The translations under genes were made by a program, and so were the position numbers. Shown here piece after piece: positions 9,536 to 18,595 of a DNA stretch of 64,000 nucleotides; position 1 is the stretch's first letter; every line of letters begins with the position of its first letter. The notes below the pieces were generated by a model that worked only from the letters and a program-made list of their open reading frames with translations, ran no database searches and was not told the DNA's origin. Source of the DNA: Sphingomonas sp. Leaf32 (lineage in GTDB: Bacteria > Pseudomonadota > Alphaproteobacteria > Sphingomonadales > Sphingomonadaceae); contig NZ_LMLA01000007.1 of NCBI RefSeq assembly GCF_001421765.1, positions 211,510 through 275,509 of the forward strand. Reading direction: 5' to 3'.

Positions 9536-10327
9536 ATGGCAGCGGTCGTCAGCGCCGGTTCGCAGGCCGACGACCTGCTGCGGGCGGGCGACTTCGACGG
9601 GGCACGCCGTGCCCTGGTCGAAGTCGTCAGGTCCGACCCCGGTCATGTCCCTACCCGGCTGTTCCTGTTTCAGTTAATGGCGGTGCAGGGCGACTGGGCC
9701 AAGGCGAAGACGCATCTGGCCGCGCTGGCGCACTTGTCGCCCGAGGCGCAGATGCTGTCGGTCGTCTATGGACAGGCGATCGATGCGGAAGCGACGCGCG
9801 GGGCGGTGATGGCCGGACGCGAGCGCGCGACCATCCACGGCGGATCGGACTGGGCCGACGGCGTTGCCGAGGCGCTGCAACTGGCCGCAACCGGTGCGAC
9901 GGCGCAGGCCGAAGAGATTCGCGCGGCGGCGTTCGATGCCGCGCCCGATACCCCCGGCACGATCGATGGCGTGGGCGTAGACTGGATCGCCGATGCCGAT
10001 CCGCGCTTCGGCCCGGTGATCGAGGCGATCATCGGCGGGCGCTATGGATTGCTGCCGTTCGATGCCGTGGCGAAGATCACGTCCGAAGGGCCGAAGGATT
10101 TGCGCGATATTGTCTGGTATCCGGTCGAACTGACGCTGAAGGCCGGACCGCGCATCGCGGCGCTGCTGCCGGCGCGCTACCCCGATCTGTCCGACGACCC
10201 GGCGGAGCTTGCCGCGCGGGCGACCGGGTGGCGCGAAGACGGACATGGCACGGGCCAGCGCCTGTGGATGACGTCCGATGGCGAGGATCGCGGGCTGTTG
10301 TCGATCCGCTCGGTCGAGCTGGGCTGA
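9536..10327 (+). CDS. tagJ: T6SS accessory protein TagJ (ImpE family)
   Basis: The 263-residue protein has a TPR-like N-terminal half (two repeat-like helices starting QADDLLRAGDFDGARRAL) and an ImpE-type C-terminal domain with GRYGLLPF and the DIVWYPVEL segment. TagJ proteins bind the sheath and the ClpV unfoldase and occur only in some T6SS lineages, generally next to tssE as here. It starts at ATG 9536, 4 bp after hcp, so it is probably cotranscribed. Confidence 0.9.
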   Translation: MAAVVSAGSQADDLLRAGDFDGARRALVEVVRSDPGHVPTRLFLFQLMAVQGDWAKAKTHLAALAHLSPEAQMLSVVYGQAIDAEATRGAVMAGRERATIHGGSDWADGVAEALQLAATGATAQAEEIRAAAFDAAPDTPGTIDGVGVDWIADADPRFGPVIEAIIGGRYGLLPFDAVAKITSEGPKDLRDIVWYPVELTLKAGPRIAALLPARYPDLSDDPAELAARATGWREDGHGTGQRLWMTSDGEDRGLLSIRSVELG

Positions 10328-10331
10328 GCCT

Positions 10332-10865
10332 GTGACGGTGCAGCAACGGCTGACGCCGACGCTCTACGACAAGCTGGTCGCCGATCTCGACATTTCGGGA
10401 ATGCGCGACGATGCGGACACCGCGCCTGCGGTCGCGCGGGAGAAATTCCGTTATTATTCGGTGCCGAAGCTGGAGCGGTTCAACGAAACCGCGCTGCGCG
10501 CCACGATCCGCCGCGATCTGGCGTGGCTGTTCAACACCACCAACCTCGAATCGCTGGTCGATCTCGAAGCCTATCCGCATGTGAAGGAATCGGTGCTGAA
10601 CTACGGCCTGAGCGATCTTGCCGGCCGGACGCTCGATCGTCGCGCCGTGCTGGCGCGGGCGCGGGAGATACGGCGGGCGATCCGGCTGTTCGAACCGCGC
10701 CTGTCGCGCGATGGGCTGACGGTCGATCCGGTCGAGGACCCCAGCGACCCGCACGCGCTGACCTATCTGATCCAGGGGGACATCACGGCGGCGGCGCAGA
10801 CGATGCCGGTCAAGTTCCGCACCGAAGTGGAAGCGGAAACCGCGTCGGTCAATGTGCGCGAATGA
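10332..10865 (+). CDS. tssE: T6SS baseplate protein TssE (gp25-like)
   Basis: The 177-residue product has the gp25/lysozyme-like fold signature: RDLAWLFNTTNLES, a tyrosine-rich VLNYGLSDL segment and an IRRAIRLFEPRL segment. It is a baseplate wedge component. The start is GTG 10332, just after the tagJ stop, with another GTG two codons later. The stop overlaps the ATG of tssF (ATGA). Confidence 0.93.
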   Translation: MTVQQRLTPTLYDKLVADLDISGMRDDADTAPAVAREKFRYYSVPKLERFNETALRATIRRDLAWLFNTTNLESLVDLEAYPHVKESVLNYGLSDLAGRTLDRRAVLARAREIRRAIRLFEPRLSRDGLTVDPVEDPSDPHALTYLIQGDITAAAQTMPVKFRTEVEAETASVNVRE

Positions 10866-12739
10866 CGACCGGCATCGATCCGCGCCTGCTGCGCTATTAC
10901 AACGACGAACTCGCCTATCTGCGCGAAGAGGCACGGGCGTTCGGGATCGAGCATGAGGCGGTGGCCGGCCGGCTGGGGCTGAAGACCCCGACCGACCCGG
11001 ACCCCTATGTCGAACGGCTGCTGGAGGGGGTCGCCTATCTCGGCGCGCGGGTGCAGCTGAAGATCGCGGACCAGTATCCCGAATTCACCCATCACCTGCT
11101 GCACGCGGTCCAGCCGCATTACCTCGCGCCGACACCGTCGATGTGCATCGCGGGCTTCGCGCCCAAGGACGGCGACCCGATCCTGACGAAGGGCTATGTC
11201 GTGCCGCGCGGCACGCCGCTGATGGCGACCGCGACCGAACAGAACGGCGTGCCGGTCGAGTTCCGCACGGGCCACGACGTGACGCTGTGGCCGCTGAAGA
11301 TCACCCAGGCCGAATATCTGCCCAGCCGCGCGGCGGTCGCCCCCTTCGCCACCGCCGCCGATGTGCGCGCCGAGGCTGGGTTGCGGCTGCGGTTCGAGAC
11401 GACCGGCGGCGCCGCGCTGCCGCAGGTGCTGCCCGATGCGCTGCCGATCTATCTGGCGGGGTCGGAGGCGGTGCCGGCCGAACTCTATCGCCAGATCGTG
11501 GGCGAGACGGTGGCGACCATCGCGCGGTCGGCCGATGCGGCGGCGGTGCCGGACGGGTGGATGCGCCTGCCTGGCCCCGGACAGGTCGGGTTCGACGACG
11601 ATCAGGCGCTGTTGCCGCCCGAGCTGCGGTCGTTCCGGGGCTATCGCCTGCTGACCGAATATTTCGCCTGTCCCGAACGATTCCTGTTCGTCGACCTGAA
11701 GGGGGTGGGTCGCGCCTTCCGCGTCAGCCCGACCGCGTGCGACGTGGTGTTGCTGTTCTCGCGATCGGCGCAGATCCTGCACAATGCGATCGACCCGTCG
11801 AACTTCCGCCTGTTCGCGACGCCGGCGATCAACCTGTTCGAAAAGCAGTTGGGGCGGGTGCGCGTGTCGCGGTTCGAGCATGAGCATCACGTCGTGCCCG
11901 ATCGCGCCCGGCCGCTGGATTACGAGGTGTTCCGCATCCTCGACGTGCAGGCCTATGCCGCGAACAATGTCGATGCGCGCACCGTCGCCCCGCTCTATGC
12001 GCCCGGCGCGCTGCTGTACGACTGGAACGAGGCGCTGTTCTACACCACGCAGCTGCGCCCGCGCCGGCTGTCGACCCGCGAACGGCGGCTGCGGCGGCGT
12101 GGCGAATATACCGGGACGGAGACATGGATCGCGCTGACCTCGCCGGGCGATGCGGCGCGGCTGGACGGGGTGGACGAGCTGGCGGTGCGGGCGCTGGTCA
12201 CCAATCGCGAGCTGCCCGAGCTGCTGACCTTCCGCGGTGACCACCACTTCACCGTGTCGGGCGTGCCGGCGCGGACGGTCGGCGTGCTGCGCGCACCGAC
12301 CAGGCCGCAGGCGCCGATGGGGCTGGGCGATGCGGCGTGGCGGCTGATCGGCCATCTGACGCCCAACTACACGACGCTGGCCCCGCAGGAGGGCAGCGAC
12401 CCGGGCGTGCTGCGCGATCATCTGGCGCTCTATGGGCGGCAGGATGACGCGGCGTCGCGGCGGCAGGTCGACGGGGTCACCGCGATCCGCTCCGAACGGG
12501 TCGCGCGACGGGTGCCGGGCATGGACCGCATGTCGATCGCGCGCGGCCACCGCATCCATGTGACGCTGGACGATGCCGCGTTCGACAAGGGGCGAATGTT
12601 CCTGTTCTCCGCGGTGCTCGAACGGTTTCTGGCGGAGTTCAGCAGCATCAACAGTTTCACCGAAACATGGGTCTCCAGCACCAACGAAGGGGAATTCCAG
12701 CAATGGCCGCTGAGGATCGGTCGGCGTCCGACCATCTGA
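10862..12739 (+). CDS. tssF: T6SS baseplate protein TssF (ImpG/VasA)
   Basis: The 625-residue product opens with DPRLLRYYNDELAYLREEA, the conserved start of TssF, followed by the KIADQYPEFTHHLL region. It forms the baseplate wedge with TssG, TssE and TssK. ATG 10862 overlaps the tssE stop by 4 bp. Its 3' end overlaps tssG by 37 bp. Confidence 0.96.
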   Translation: MTTGIDPRLLRYYNDELAYLREEARAFGIEHEAVAGRLGLKTPTDPDPYVERLLEGVAYLGARVQLKIADQYPEFTHHLLHAVQPHYLAPTPSMCIAGFAPKDGDPILTKGYVVPRGTPLMATATEQNGVPVEFRTGHDVTLWPLKITQAEYLPSRAAVAPFATAADVRAEAGLRLRFETTGGAALPQVLPDALPIYLAGSEAVPAELYRQIVGETVATIARSADAAAVPDGWMRLPGPGQVGFDDDQALLPPELRSFRGYRLLTEYFACPERFLFVDLKGVGRAFRVSPTACDVVLLFSRSAQILHNAIDPSNFRLFATPAINLFEKQLGRVRVSRFEHEHHVVPDRARPLDYEVFRILDVQAYAANNVDARTVAPLYAPGALLYDWNEALFYTTQLRPRRLSTRERRLRRRGEYTGTETWIALTSPGDAARLDGVDELAVRALVTNRELPELLTFRGDHHFTVSGVPARTVGVLRAPTRPQAPMGLGDAAWRLIGHLTPNYTTLAPQEGSDPGVLRDHLALYGRQDDAASRRQVDGVTAIRSERVARRVPGMDRMSIARGHRIHVTLDDAAFDKGRMFLFSAVLERFLAEFSSINSFTETWVSSTNEGEFQQWPLRIGRRPTI

Positions 12740-13743
12740 CCTTCCTGGCGGAGGCTGCGGCCGATACCAAGCGGTTCGGACTGTTCGCGATCATCCGGGG
12801 GGCGGAGGCACGGGCGCGCCACCTGCCCCGCGTCGGGCGGGCGCGGCGTCCGGCGCAGAGCGTCGCCGATCTGGCGCAGGTGCCCTCGCTCGCCTTTCCC
12901 GATTCCACGCTGGCCGAGGTCGAGGTGCACGGTGGGCGGGCGCGGGTCGGCGGGTACTGGCTGGGTCTGACCGGGCCGATGGGGCCGTTGCCGCAGCATA
13001 TGACCGAATTCGCGACGTTCGAGCGGCGCTATGCCCGGTCGCGGCCGTTCGGGCGGTGGCTCGACCTGCTGGCCGGGCGGATGCTCCAGTTCTTCTTTCG
13101 CGCGTGGAGCGATTCGCAGCCAGCGGCGCAGGCCGACCGGCCGGCGGACGACCGCTTCGCGATCGGGTTGGCGCGGCTGACCGGCGCCGGGGACGGGGTT
13201 TCGCCGAATGCGGCATTCCCGGCGGCGGGGCGGGTACATTATGCCGCGCTGTTCGCCGGGCGGCGCAGTGCGGGGGCGATCGAGGACGCCTTGACGCATC
13301 TGCTGGGGCAGACGGTGCAGGTCGAGGAATATCAACCGCGCTGGCGCGATGTCGACGATGACGATCGCACCCGGCTGGGGCGGCAGTTCGCGCGGCTGGG
13401 CGATGAGGTGATGCTGGGCGGTTGGGTGAAGGTCGTCAACGATGCCTTCCGCGTGGTGATCCGCGCCAGGTCCGCTGCGGATTATGCCGCGTTGCTGCCG
13501 GCCGGCGGGCGGTTTCGGGTGCTGTCGGAAGCGTTGGACGCCTTCTCGCCCAGCCACCTCGAATGGGACATCGCGCTGGAGATCGACGGATCGGCGGCAA
13601 CGCCGGCGCGGCTCGACGGGGCGACGCGGCTGGGATGGAGCGGATGGCTCGGTGGTGGCGGCGCGGGAGTACGCCGCGACGCGCATCTGCGCCGGGGTGG
13701 CGGCGTCACGACCGATGCGCAGCGGAAGGAAGCGGATCGATGA
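12703..13743 (+). CDS. tssG: T6SS baseplate protein TssG (ImpH/VasB)
   Basis: The 346-residue product shows the TssG signatures LAFPDSTLAEVE, LTGPMGPLPQHMTE and, later, RHVHYA-like and LGGWV segments. The ATG at 12703, with AAGGGGAA before it, lies inside the end of tssF, giving a 37-bp overlap. An ATG at 12667 is in frame but lacks a comparable ribosome site. The stop overlaps a small open frame (ATGA at 13740). Confidence 0.93.
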   Translation: MAAEDRSASDHLTFLAEAAADTKRFGLFAIIRGAEARARHLPRVGRARRPAQSVADLAQVPSLAFPDSTLAEVEVHGGRARVGGYWLGLTGPMGPLPQHMTEFATFERRYARSRPFGRWLDLLAGRMLQFFFRAWSDSQPAAQADRPADDRFAIGLARLTGAGDGVSPNAAFPAAGRVHYAALFAGRRSAGAIEDALTHLLGQTVQVEEYQPRWRDVDDDDRTRLGRQFARLGDEVMLGGWVKVVNDAFRVVIRARSAADYAALLPAGGRFRVLSEALDAFSPSHLEWDIALEIDGSAATPARLDGATRLGWSGWLGGGGAGVRRDAHLRRGGGVTTDAQRKEADR

Positions 13744-13955
13744 CGCGCACAACGCTGCAGCGGTCCGAGCTACCGGACCGCCAGGCATCGCGGGGAGACG
13801 CCCAATCCCATTCGCCGAATGCGCAGGTGTTCGAGCCAGTTGCGCTGCGGTGGGTTCGGTCGACCAATGCCCTGTCGATCGACCCGGTACGCTCGCGCCG
13901 GGCATCCCTCGCTGGGGCGCAGTCGATCGCGGCCATGCGCCGCGCCTTGCAATAA
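13740..13955 (+). CDS. Small uncharacterised ORF between tssG and clpV (71 aa)
   Basis: The ATG overlaps the tssG stop as ATGA, the same coupling used throughout this operon. The 71 codons keep mostly G or C at third positions. The product is basic and Ser/Arg-rich, with no membrane segment, signal peptide or motif that I recognise. The 260-bp tssG-clpV gap is otherwise unexplained. It may be a chance open frame in GC-rich DNA. Confidence 0.3.
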   Translation: MTRTTLQRSELPDRQASRGDAQSHSPNAQVFEPVALRWVRSTNALSIDPVRSRRASLAGAQSIAAMRRALQ

Positions 13956-13999
13956 CGCTTTCCAATGCCTTCCCTGCCTTTCGAACGACAGGAACGACC

Positions 14000-16621
14000 A
14001 TGACCGACATCAGCCGTACCGCCCTGTTCGGCCGCCTCGATGCCAGCGCGTTGCAGGCGATCGAGTCCGCCACCGGCTTTGCCCGGATGCGCGGCAATCC
14101 TTATGTCGAGCTGGTCCACTGGCTGCATCTGCTGGTGCAGGATTCGACGGGCGACATCGCCGCGATCCGGGCGGCGTTCGGGATCGACGATGCGGCGCTG
14201 GCGCGCGACATCGTCGGCGCGCTCGACATATTGCCGCGCGGTGCCTCGGCCATTTCGGACTTCGCGCCGCAAGTGGAGGAGGCGATCGAGAAGGGCTGGC
14301 TTTACGCCTCGCTGCAGTTCGGCGCGAGCAAGGTGCGGACCGGGCATCTGTTGTACGGAATGCTGCGGACCCCGACGCTGCGCAACGCGCTGTTCGCGAC
14401 TAGCGGCGAGTGGCGCAAGATCGCGGTCGATCGGTTGGCGGGCGAGTTCGACGCGATCGTGAAGCCTTCGGTCGAGGCGACGTCGATCGATATGCCACCC
14501 TCCGGCGCTCCGGCGGCGAGCGGCCCGGCCCCTGCGGGTGAGGCGCTGGCGCGCTATTCGACCGACCTGACGGCAAAGGCCCGCGCCGGGGAGATCGACG
14601 CGGTGGTTGGCCGCGATGCCGAAATCCGCCAGCTGGTCGATGTGCTGCTGCGGCGGCGCCAGAACAACCCGATCCTGATCGGTGAAGCGGGTGTCGGCAA
14701 GACGGCGGTGGTCGAGGGATTCGCCCGCCGCATCGCCGACGGCGACGTACCACCCGCACTGAAAGGCGTGACGCTGCGCGCGCTCGACGTGACGCTGATG
14801 CAGGCGGGCGCGGGGGTGAAGGGCGAGTTCGAAAAACGGCTGCGGCAGGTGATCGACGAGGTCGAGGGCGCGGCCAGCCCGGTGATCCTGTTCATCGACG
14901 AGGCGCATACGCTGGTCGGCGCGGGCGGACAGGCGGGGACCGGCGATGCCGCCAACCTGCTGAAACCCGCGCTGGCGCGGGGGCGGCTGCGCACCATCGC
15001 CGCCACGACCTATGCCGAATATCGCCAATATTTCGAAAAGGACCCGGCGCTGACCCGCCGGTTCCAGCCGGTCGACGTGGCCGAGCCGGAAACCGGGGTC
15101 GCGATCGACATGCTGCGGTCGGTGGTCGGGGCGATGGAGACCCATCACGGTGTCGTCGTGCTGGACGAGGCTGTGACGGCGGCGGTCACGCTGTCGCAGC
15201 GTTACGTGCCCGCGCGGCAACTGCCCGACAAGGCGGTCAGCCTGCTCGACACCGCCGCCGCGCGCGTCGCGGTATCGCAGCACGCGACCCCGGCGGCGGT
15301 CGAGGACCGGCGGCGGCGGCTGGAACTGCTGGAGGCGGAGCGCGGCGTGGTCGAGCGCGAGACGCAGCAACGCTATCGCCGCGACGACCGGCTGGCCGAA
15401 CTGGACGCGGCGATCGATGAGGTGCGGGCGGCGGTCGAGACGGTCGAGGCGAAATGGACCGCCGAACGCAAGGCTCTGGAGGCGGTGCGCGCGGCGCGCG
15501 ACGGGGAGGATATGACCGCGCTCGATACCACGCTGGCGGCGGCGCGCGATGCGGCGGGTGACGACCCGATGGTGTTCGGCGTGGTCGACGGGGATGCGAT
15601 CGCGGCGGTGGTCGGCGACTGGACCGGCATTCCGGTCGGGCGGATGGTCAAGGACGAGATCGAGAGCGTGCTGACGATCGGCACCGCGCTGAAGGCGCGG
15701 GTGATCGGACAGGACCACGCGATGGACGCCATCGCCAAGCGCATCCAGACCAGCCGCGCCAAGCTGGACAATCCGGCCAAGCCGGTCGGCGTGTTCATGC
15801 TGTGCGGTCCGTCGGGCGTCGGCAAGACCGAGACGGCGCACGCCCTGTCCGAACTGCTGTTCTCCGGCGACGATTCGATGATCGTCATCAACATGAGCGA
15901 GTTTCAGGAGGCGCATACCGTATCGACGCTGAAAGGCGCACCCGCCGGCTATGTCGGCTATGGCCAAGGCGGCGTGCTGACCGAGGCGGTGCGGCGGCGG
16001 CCGTACAGCGTCGTGCTGCTTGATGAGGTCGAGAAGGCTCATCCGGACGTCCACGAGATGTTCTTCCAGGTGTTCGACAAGGGGTTCATGAACGATGCCG
16101 AGGGGCGGCACATCGATTTCCGCAACACGGTGATCCTGCTGACTTCGAACGTCGGGACCGACCTGATCGCGACGCTGACCGAAGATGAGGAGACAGCGCC
16201 CGCCCCCGATGCGCTGGCGACGGCGTTGCGGCCGGAGCTGCTGAAGGTGTTTCCGCCCGCGCTGCTCGGGCGGCTGTCGGTGCTGCCCTATTATCCGCTC
16301 ACCCGCGACATGCTGGCCGGGATCGTCCGCCTGCATCTGGGGCGGATCGAACGGCGCATCCGCGACAACCACGGCATTGCCCTGACCATCGATCCGGCGG
16401 TGGTCGACCATATCGTCGACCGCTGCACCGAAGCGGCGTCGGGCGGGCGGATGATCGATGCGATCCTGACCAATTCGATGCTGCCGGACATGTCGGTCGC
16501 GCTGCTGGAACGACGGATGCGCAGTGATGAGGTGCGCTCGATCGCAGTTGCGGTGGACGGCGATGCGCTGTCCTATCGGTTCGACGGTGCTGTCGACGCG
16601 GTGGATGGGGTGGGCACATGA
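14000..16621 (+). CDS. clpV: T6SS sheath-recycling AAA+ ATPase ClpV (TssH)
   Basis: The 873-residue Clp/Hsp100 protein has an N-terminal domain (1-155), AAA-1 with Walker A GEAGVGKT at 228-235 and Walker B ILFIDEAH, a coiled-coil middle region rich in Arg/Glu (about 435-520), and AAA-2 with GPSGVGKT and VVLLDEVEKAHP. ClpV extracts contracted TssB/TssC sheaths. It starts at ATG 14000 with CAGGAACG upstream. It is the last core gene before the interruption by effector-like and two-partner secretion genes. Confidence 0.96.
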   Translation: MTDISRTALFGRLDASALQAIESATGFARMRGNPYVELVHWLHLLVQDSTGDIAAIRAAFGIDDAALARDIVGALDILPRGASAISDFAPQVEEAIEKGWLYASLQFGASKVRTGHLLYGMLRTPTLRNALFATSGEWRKIAVDRLAGEFDAIVKPSVEATSIDMPPSGAPAASGPAPAGEALARYSTDLTAKARAGEIDAVVGRDAEIRQLVDVLLRRRQNNPILIGEAGVGKTAVVEGFARRIADGDVPPALKGVTLRALDVTLMQAGAGVKGEFEKRLRQVIDEVEGAASPVILFIDEAHTLVGAGGQAGTGDAANLLKPALARGRLRTIAATTYAEYRQYFEKDPALTRRFQPVDVAEPETGVAIDMLRSVVGAMETHHGVVVLDEAVTAAVTLSQRYVPARQLPDKAVSLLDTAAARVAVSQHATPAAVEDRRRRLELLEAERGVVERETQQRYRRDDRLAELDAAIDEVRAAVETVEAKWTAERKALEAVRAARDGEDMTALDTTLAAARDAAGDDPMVFGVVDGDAIAAVVGDWTGIPVGRMVKDEIESVLTIGTALKARVIGQDHAMDAIAKRIQTSRAKLDNPAKPVGVFMLCGPSGVGKTETAHALSELLFSGDDSMIVINMSEFQEAHTVSTLKGAPAGYVGYGQGGVLTEAVRRRPYSVVLLDEVEKAHPDVHEMFFQVFDKGFMNDAEGRHIDFRNTVILLTSNVGTDLIATLTEDEETAPAPDALATALRPELLKVFPPALLGRLSVLPYYPLTRDMLAGIVRLHLGRIERRIRDNHGIALTIDPAVVDHIVDRCTEAASGGRMIDAILTNSMLPDMSVALLERRMRSDEVRSIAVAVDGDALSYRFDGAVDAVDGVGT

Positions 16622-16814
16622 TTGCCGAAGAACGGAGTCGCGCCGTACCCTGAGACCGATCGAGAGGAGCGTATATGCCTCAAGAGCGAATCCGGCGAGA
16701 ACGTGGCGATGGTGGTCGCTGTCCGGTGCTGACCCTGCCGAACGGATGCTTACCGGCGATGCGCGGCACGGTCGATCTGTGGCCCCATTCCGTCGTGTCG
16801 GCGGGGGTACGCGG

Positions 16815-17042
16815 ATGATGCGCACGCTACGCTGGATCGCGACCGGAATCATGGCGGCGGGGGCGGCGTGGATCGCCGTCGATATGCTGCAAGAGGCGTA
16901 TGGCGCCAGGCCGCCCTATCACGGGCAGGTAGCGAACATGGACAAATGGACCAGCCCATGGCCGACGCTGATCGCCATCGAATGGCTGGCGCTGCTGGTC
17001 GCCCTGACGCTGCTGCGGGGGCGGACCGACAAAAGACGGTAA
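16815..17042 (+). CDS. Small two-helix membrane protein (75 aa)
   Basis: It starts at ATG 16815 after GGGGGTACGCGG; a second ATG follows directly. The first hydrophobic helix is at residues 4-26 and a second at about 52-68, separated by a polar loop with PPYHGQVANMDKW. I do not recognise a family. It follows clpV after about 190 bp with no other gene and precedes the cell-wall hydrolase gene by 65 bp. It could be an accessory to that effector-like pair, for example an immunity or export helper, but nothing in the sequence proves this. Confidence 0.55.
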   Translation: MMRTLRWIATGIMAAGAAWIAVDMLQEAYGARPPYHGQVANMDKWTSPWPTLIAIEWLALLVALTLLRGRTDKRR

Positions 17043-17107
17043 ACGATGCATCTATTGCGAAGGCGGAACGTTCAACGTTCCGCCGATTTAAAGGCGGAGA
17101 CGGAATC

Positions 17108-18001
17108 GTGCGATTTGGAGAGATCGATCGAGGCGCCCGGGGCCAGCAGGTCCAGATGTTGCAGCATCTGTTGAACACGACGGCGCGTCCCCGCCCCCCA
17201 CTGGAACTGGACGGTGTATTCGGCCAGGCGACCGAACGCGCCGTGCGCAGCTATCAGCAGGGCCATGGGCTGGAGGTCGACGGCGTGGTTGGTGCGAAGA
17301 CGTGGTCCAGCCTGGGCATCAACGGATCGGCACTGCCGCGAACCCCGTCGCCTGCGCGATCGTCGAACGGCACGCCGACCCGCGCGGTGACGGCACCCTC
17401 CATCCGTAACCTGCCGATCGGCGATGCGCCGCTGGGCCGAGGCATGGGCGGTACCGCGACGGCGACCCGGCCCGCCCCTGCGCGTCCGGCCCCCGCTGCA
17501 CGACCGACACCGCATCGCAGCGCGCAACTGGAGCCGCCCGGCTCGACCATCGGCGCACCGTGGATGCGGGTGGCGTTGGCCGAAAAGGGGGTGTCGGAAG
17601 TGGCTGGGCGGTCGCACAACCCGCGTATCGTTGAATATCATGCCACCACCACGCTGGCGGCGAAGACCGACGAGGTCGCATGGTGCGCGTCGTTCGTGAA
17701 CTGGTGCCTCGAACAGGCCGGTATCCGTGGCATCCGTAGCGCCCGCGCCGCCGACTGGGGCCGGTTCGGCGTGGCGCTGAGCGAACCGCGCTATGGCTGC
17801 ATCGTCCATATCTATCGCACGCCGCGCGGCGTCGATGGCGCGACCGGATCGTCGTCGGGAAACCATGTGGCGTTCTTCGTGGGGCAGACCGCGACGCATA
17901 TCCAGCTGCTGGGCGGCAATCAGGGGAACCAGGTAAAGGTCTCCAACTACCCGCTCAAGCAATACACAGTGAAGGCCATGCGCTGGCCGGAGGGACGATG
18001 A
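17108..18001 (+). CDS. Peptidoglycan-binding, CHAP/NlpC-like cell-wall hydrolase (TIGR02594-type), candidate T6SS effector
   Basis: The 297-residue protein has a PG_binding_1 domain (about 6-70, with LDGVFGQATERAV and VDGVVGAKTW), a Pro/Ala/Thr-rich linker (75-145), and a C-terminal cysteine amidase/endopeptidase-like domain (150-297). The probable catalytic pair is Cys193 in AWCASFVNW and His253 in GNHVAFF; N271 in GGNQG may be the third residue. There is no signal peptide, which suits delivery by a secretion machine rather than Sec export. The start is GTG 17108 with GGAGACGG upstream; no ATG is available in frame nearby. The stop overlaps the ATG of a lipoprotein gene. The position next to clpV, the missing signal and the coupled lipoprotein suggest a T6SS effector-immunity pair (inference). 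Confidence 0.8.
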   Translation: MRFGEIDRGARGQQVQMLQHLLNTTARPRPPLELDGVFGQATERAVRSYQQGHGLEVDGVVGAKTWSSLGINGSALPRTPSPARSSNGTPTRAVTAPSIRNLPIGDAPLGRGMGGTATATRPAPARPAPAARPTPHRSAQLEPPGSTIGAPWMRVALAEKGVSEVAGRSHNPRIVEYHATTTLAAKTDEVAWCASFVNWCLEQAGIRGIRSARAADWGRFGVALSEPRYGCIVHIYRTPRGVDGATGSSSGNHVAFFVGQTATHIQLLGGNQGNQVKVSNYPLKQYTVKAMRWPEGR

Positions 18002-18531
18002 GGGGACCGGCGAAGATGACGATCGGGCTGGGTGCGCTGCTGCTGGTGTCGGCCTGTGGCGGTAACGAAACGGCGGTCGAGACGAATGTGACGGAGGCTG
18101 CCGCGCCGGTGGAGACACCGGTCGCGGCGGCTACACCGATGGCGGCGGCGACCGTGACGCCGGCGGCACCGGCGGAGAAGCAGTCGCTCGACGCATTCTG
18201 GACGAAGTTCCGCGCGGCGGCGCTGGCGAAGGATGCCGCCGGGATCGCCGCGCTTAGTGCGCCGGTGGTGGTGCAGCGCGGTGATCTGGACGACGCGCCC
18301 GAGAAGCGGCTGTCGCCAGCGCAAGTCCCGGCGGTGTTGGCCGCGCTGCTTGAGCAGACCGATGGCGTCGATGCGGCAAATCGCACCCAGCGACAGATGT
18401 TGCAGGCGATGCCCGTGCCGAAGCGCGACGGCGCCTTTCCGGAAGACCAGTTCCGCTTTGGCAACATGGAATTCGAACGCGGGGCGCAGGGCTGGCGGCT
18501 GGTACGGCTGTATTACGAAGCTGCCGAATAA
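17998..18531 (+). CDS. Periplasmic-facing lipoprotein, candidate immunity protein
   Basis: The 177-residue product has a lipoprotein signal peptide ending LLVSAC with the lipid-modified Cys at 20. A Thr/Ala/Pro-rich linker (about 22-60) follows, then a small alpha/beta domain starting SLDAFWTKFRAAALAKD and ending FRFGNMEFERGAQGWRLVRLYYEA, which resembles NTF2-like folds. The ATG overlaps the stop of the upstream hydrolase (ATGA), so the two are made together. A periplasmic lipoprotein coupled to a leaderless cell-wall hydrolase fits the immunity partner of a T6SS effector. It does not look like TssJ, and I found no family match by eye. Confidence 0.7.
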   Translation: MRGPAKMTIGLGALLLVSACGGNETAVETNVTEAAAPVETPVAAATPMAAATVTPAAPAEKQSLDAFWTKFRAAALAKDAAGIAALSAPVVVQRGDLDDAPEKRLSPAQVPAVLAALLEQTDGVDAANRTQRQMLQAMPVPKRDGAFPEDQFRFGNMEFERGAQGWRLVRLYYEAAE

Positions 18532-18595
18532 GCAGGTCGACTGATGTCCGGCGACACGGGATCAACCGGCGTCGGCGACAAGGGGGAGTATCGGT

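Noticed and set aside
13706..16852. 1048-codon open frame antisense to clpV
   Set aside because: It is a shadow of clpV in GC-rich DNA: Arg/His/Asp-rich composition, no motifs, and clpV itself is complete.
17998..18531. Lipoprotein as the missing TssJ
   Set aside because: Right location type, but it has a long Thr/Pro linker and an NTF2-like C-terminal domain, and it is coupled to a wall hydrolase rather than to tssK-L-M.
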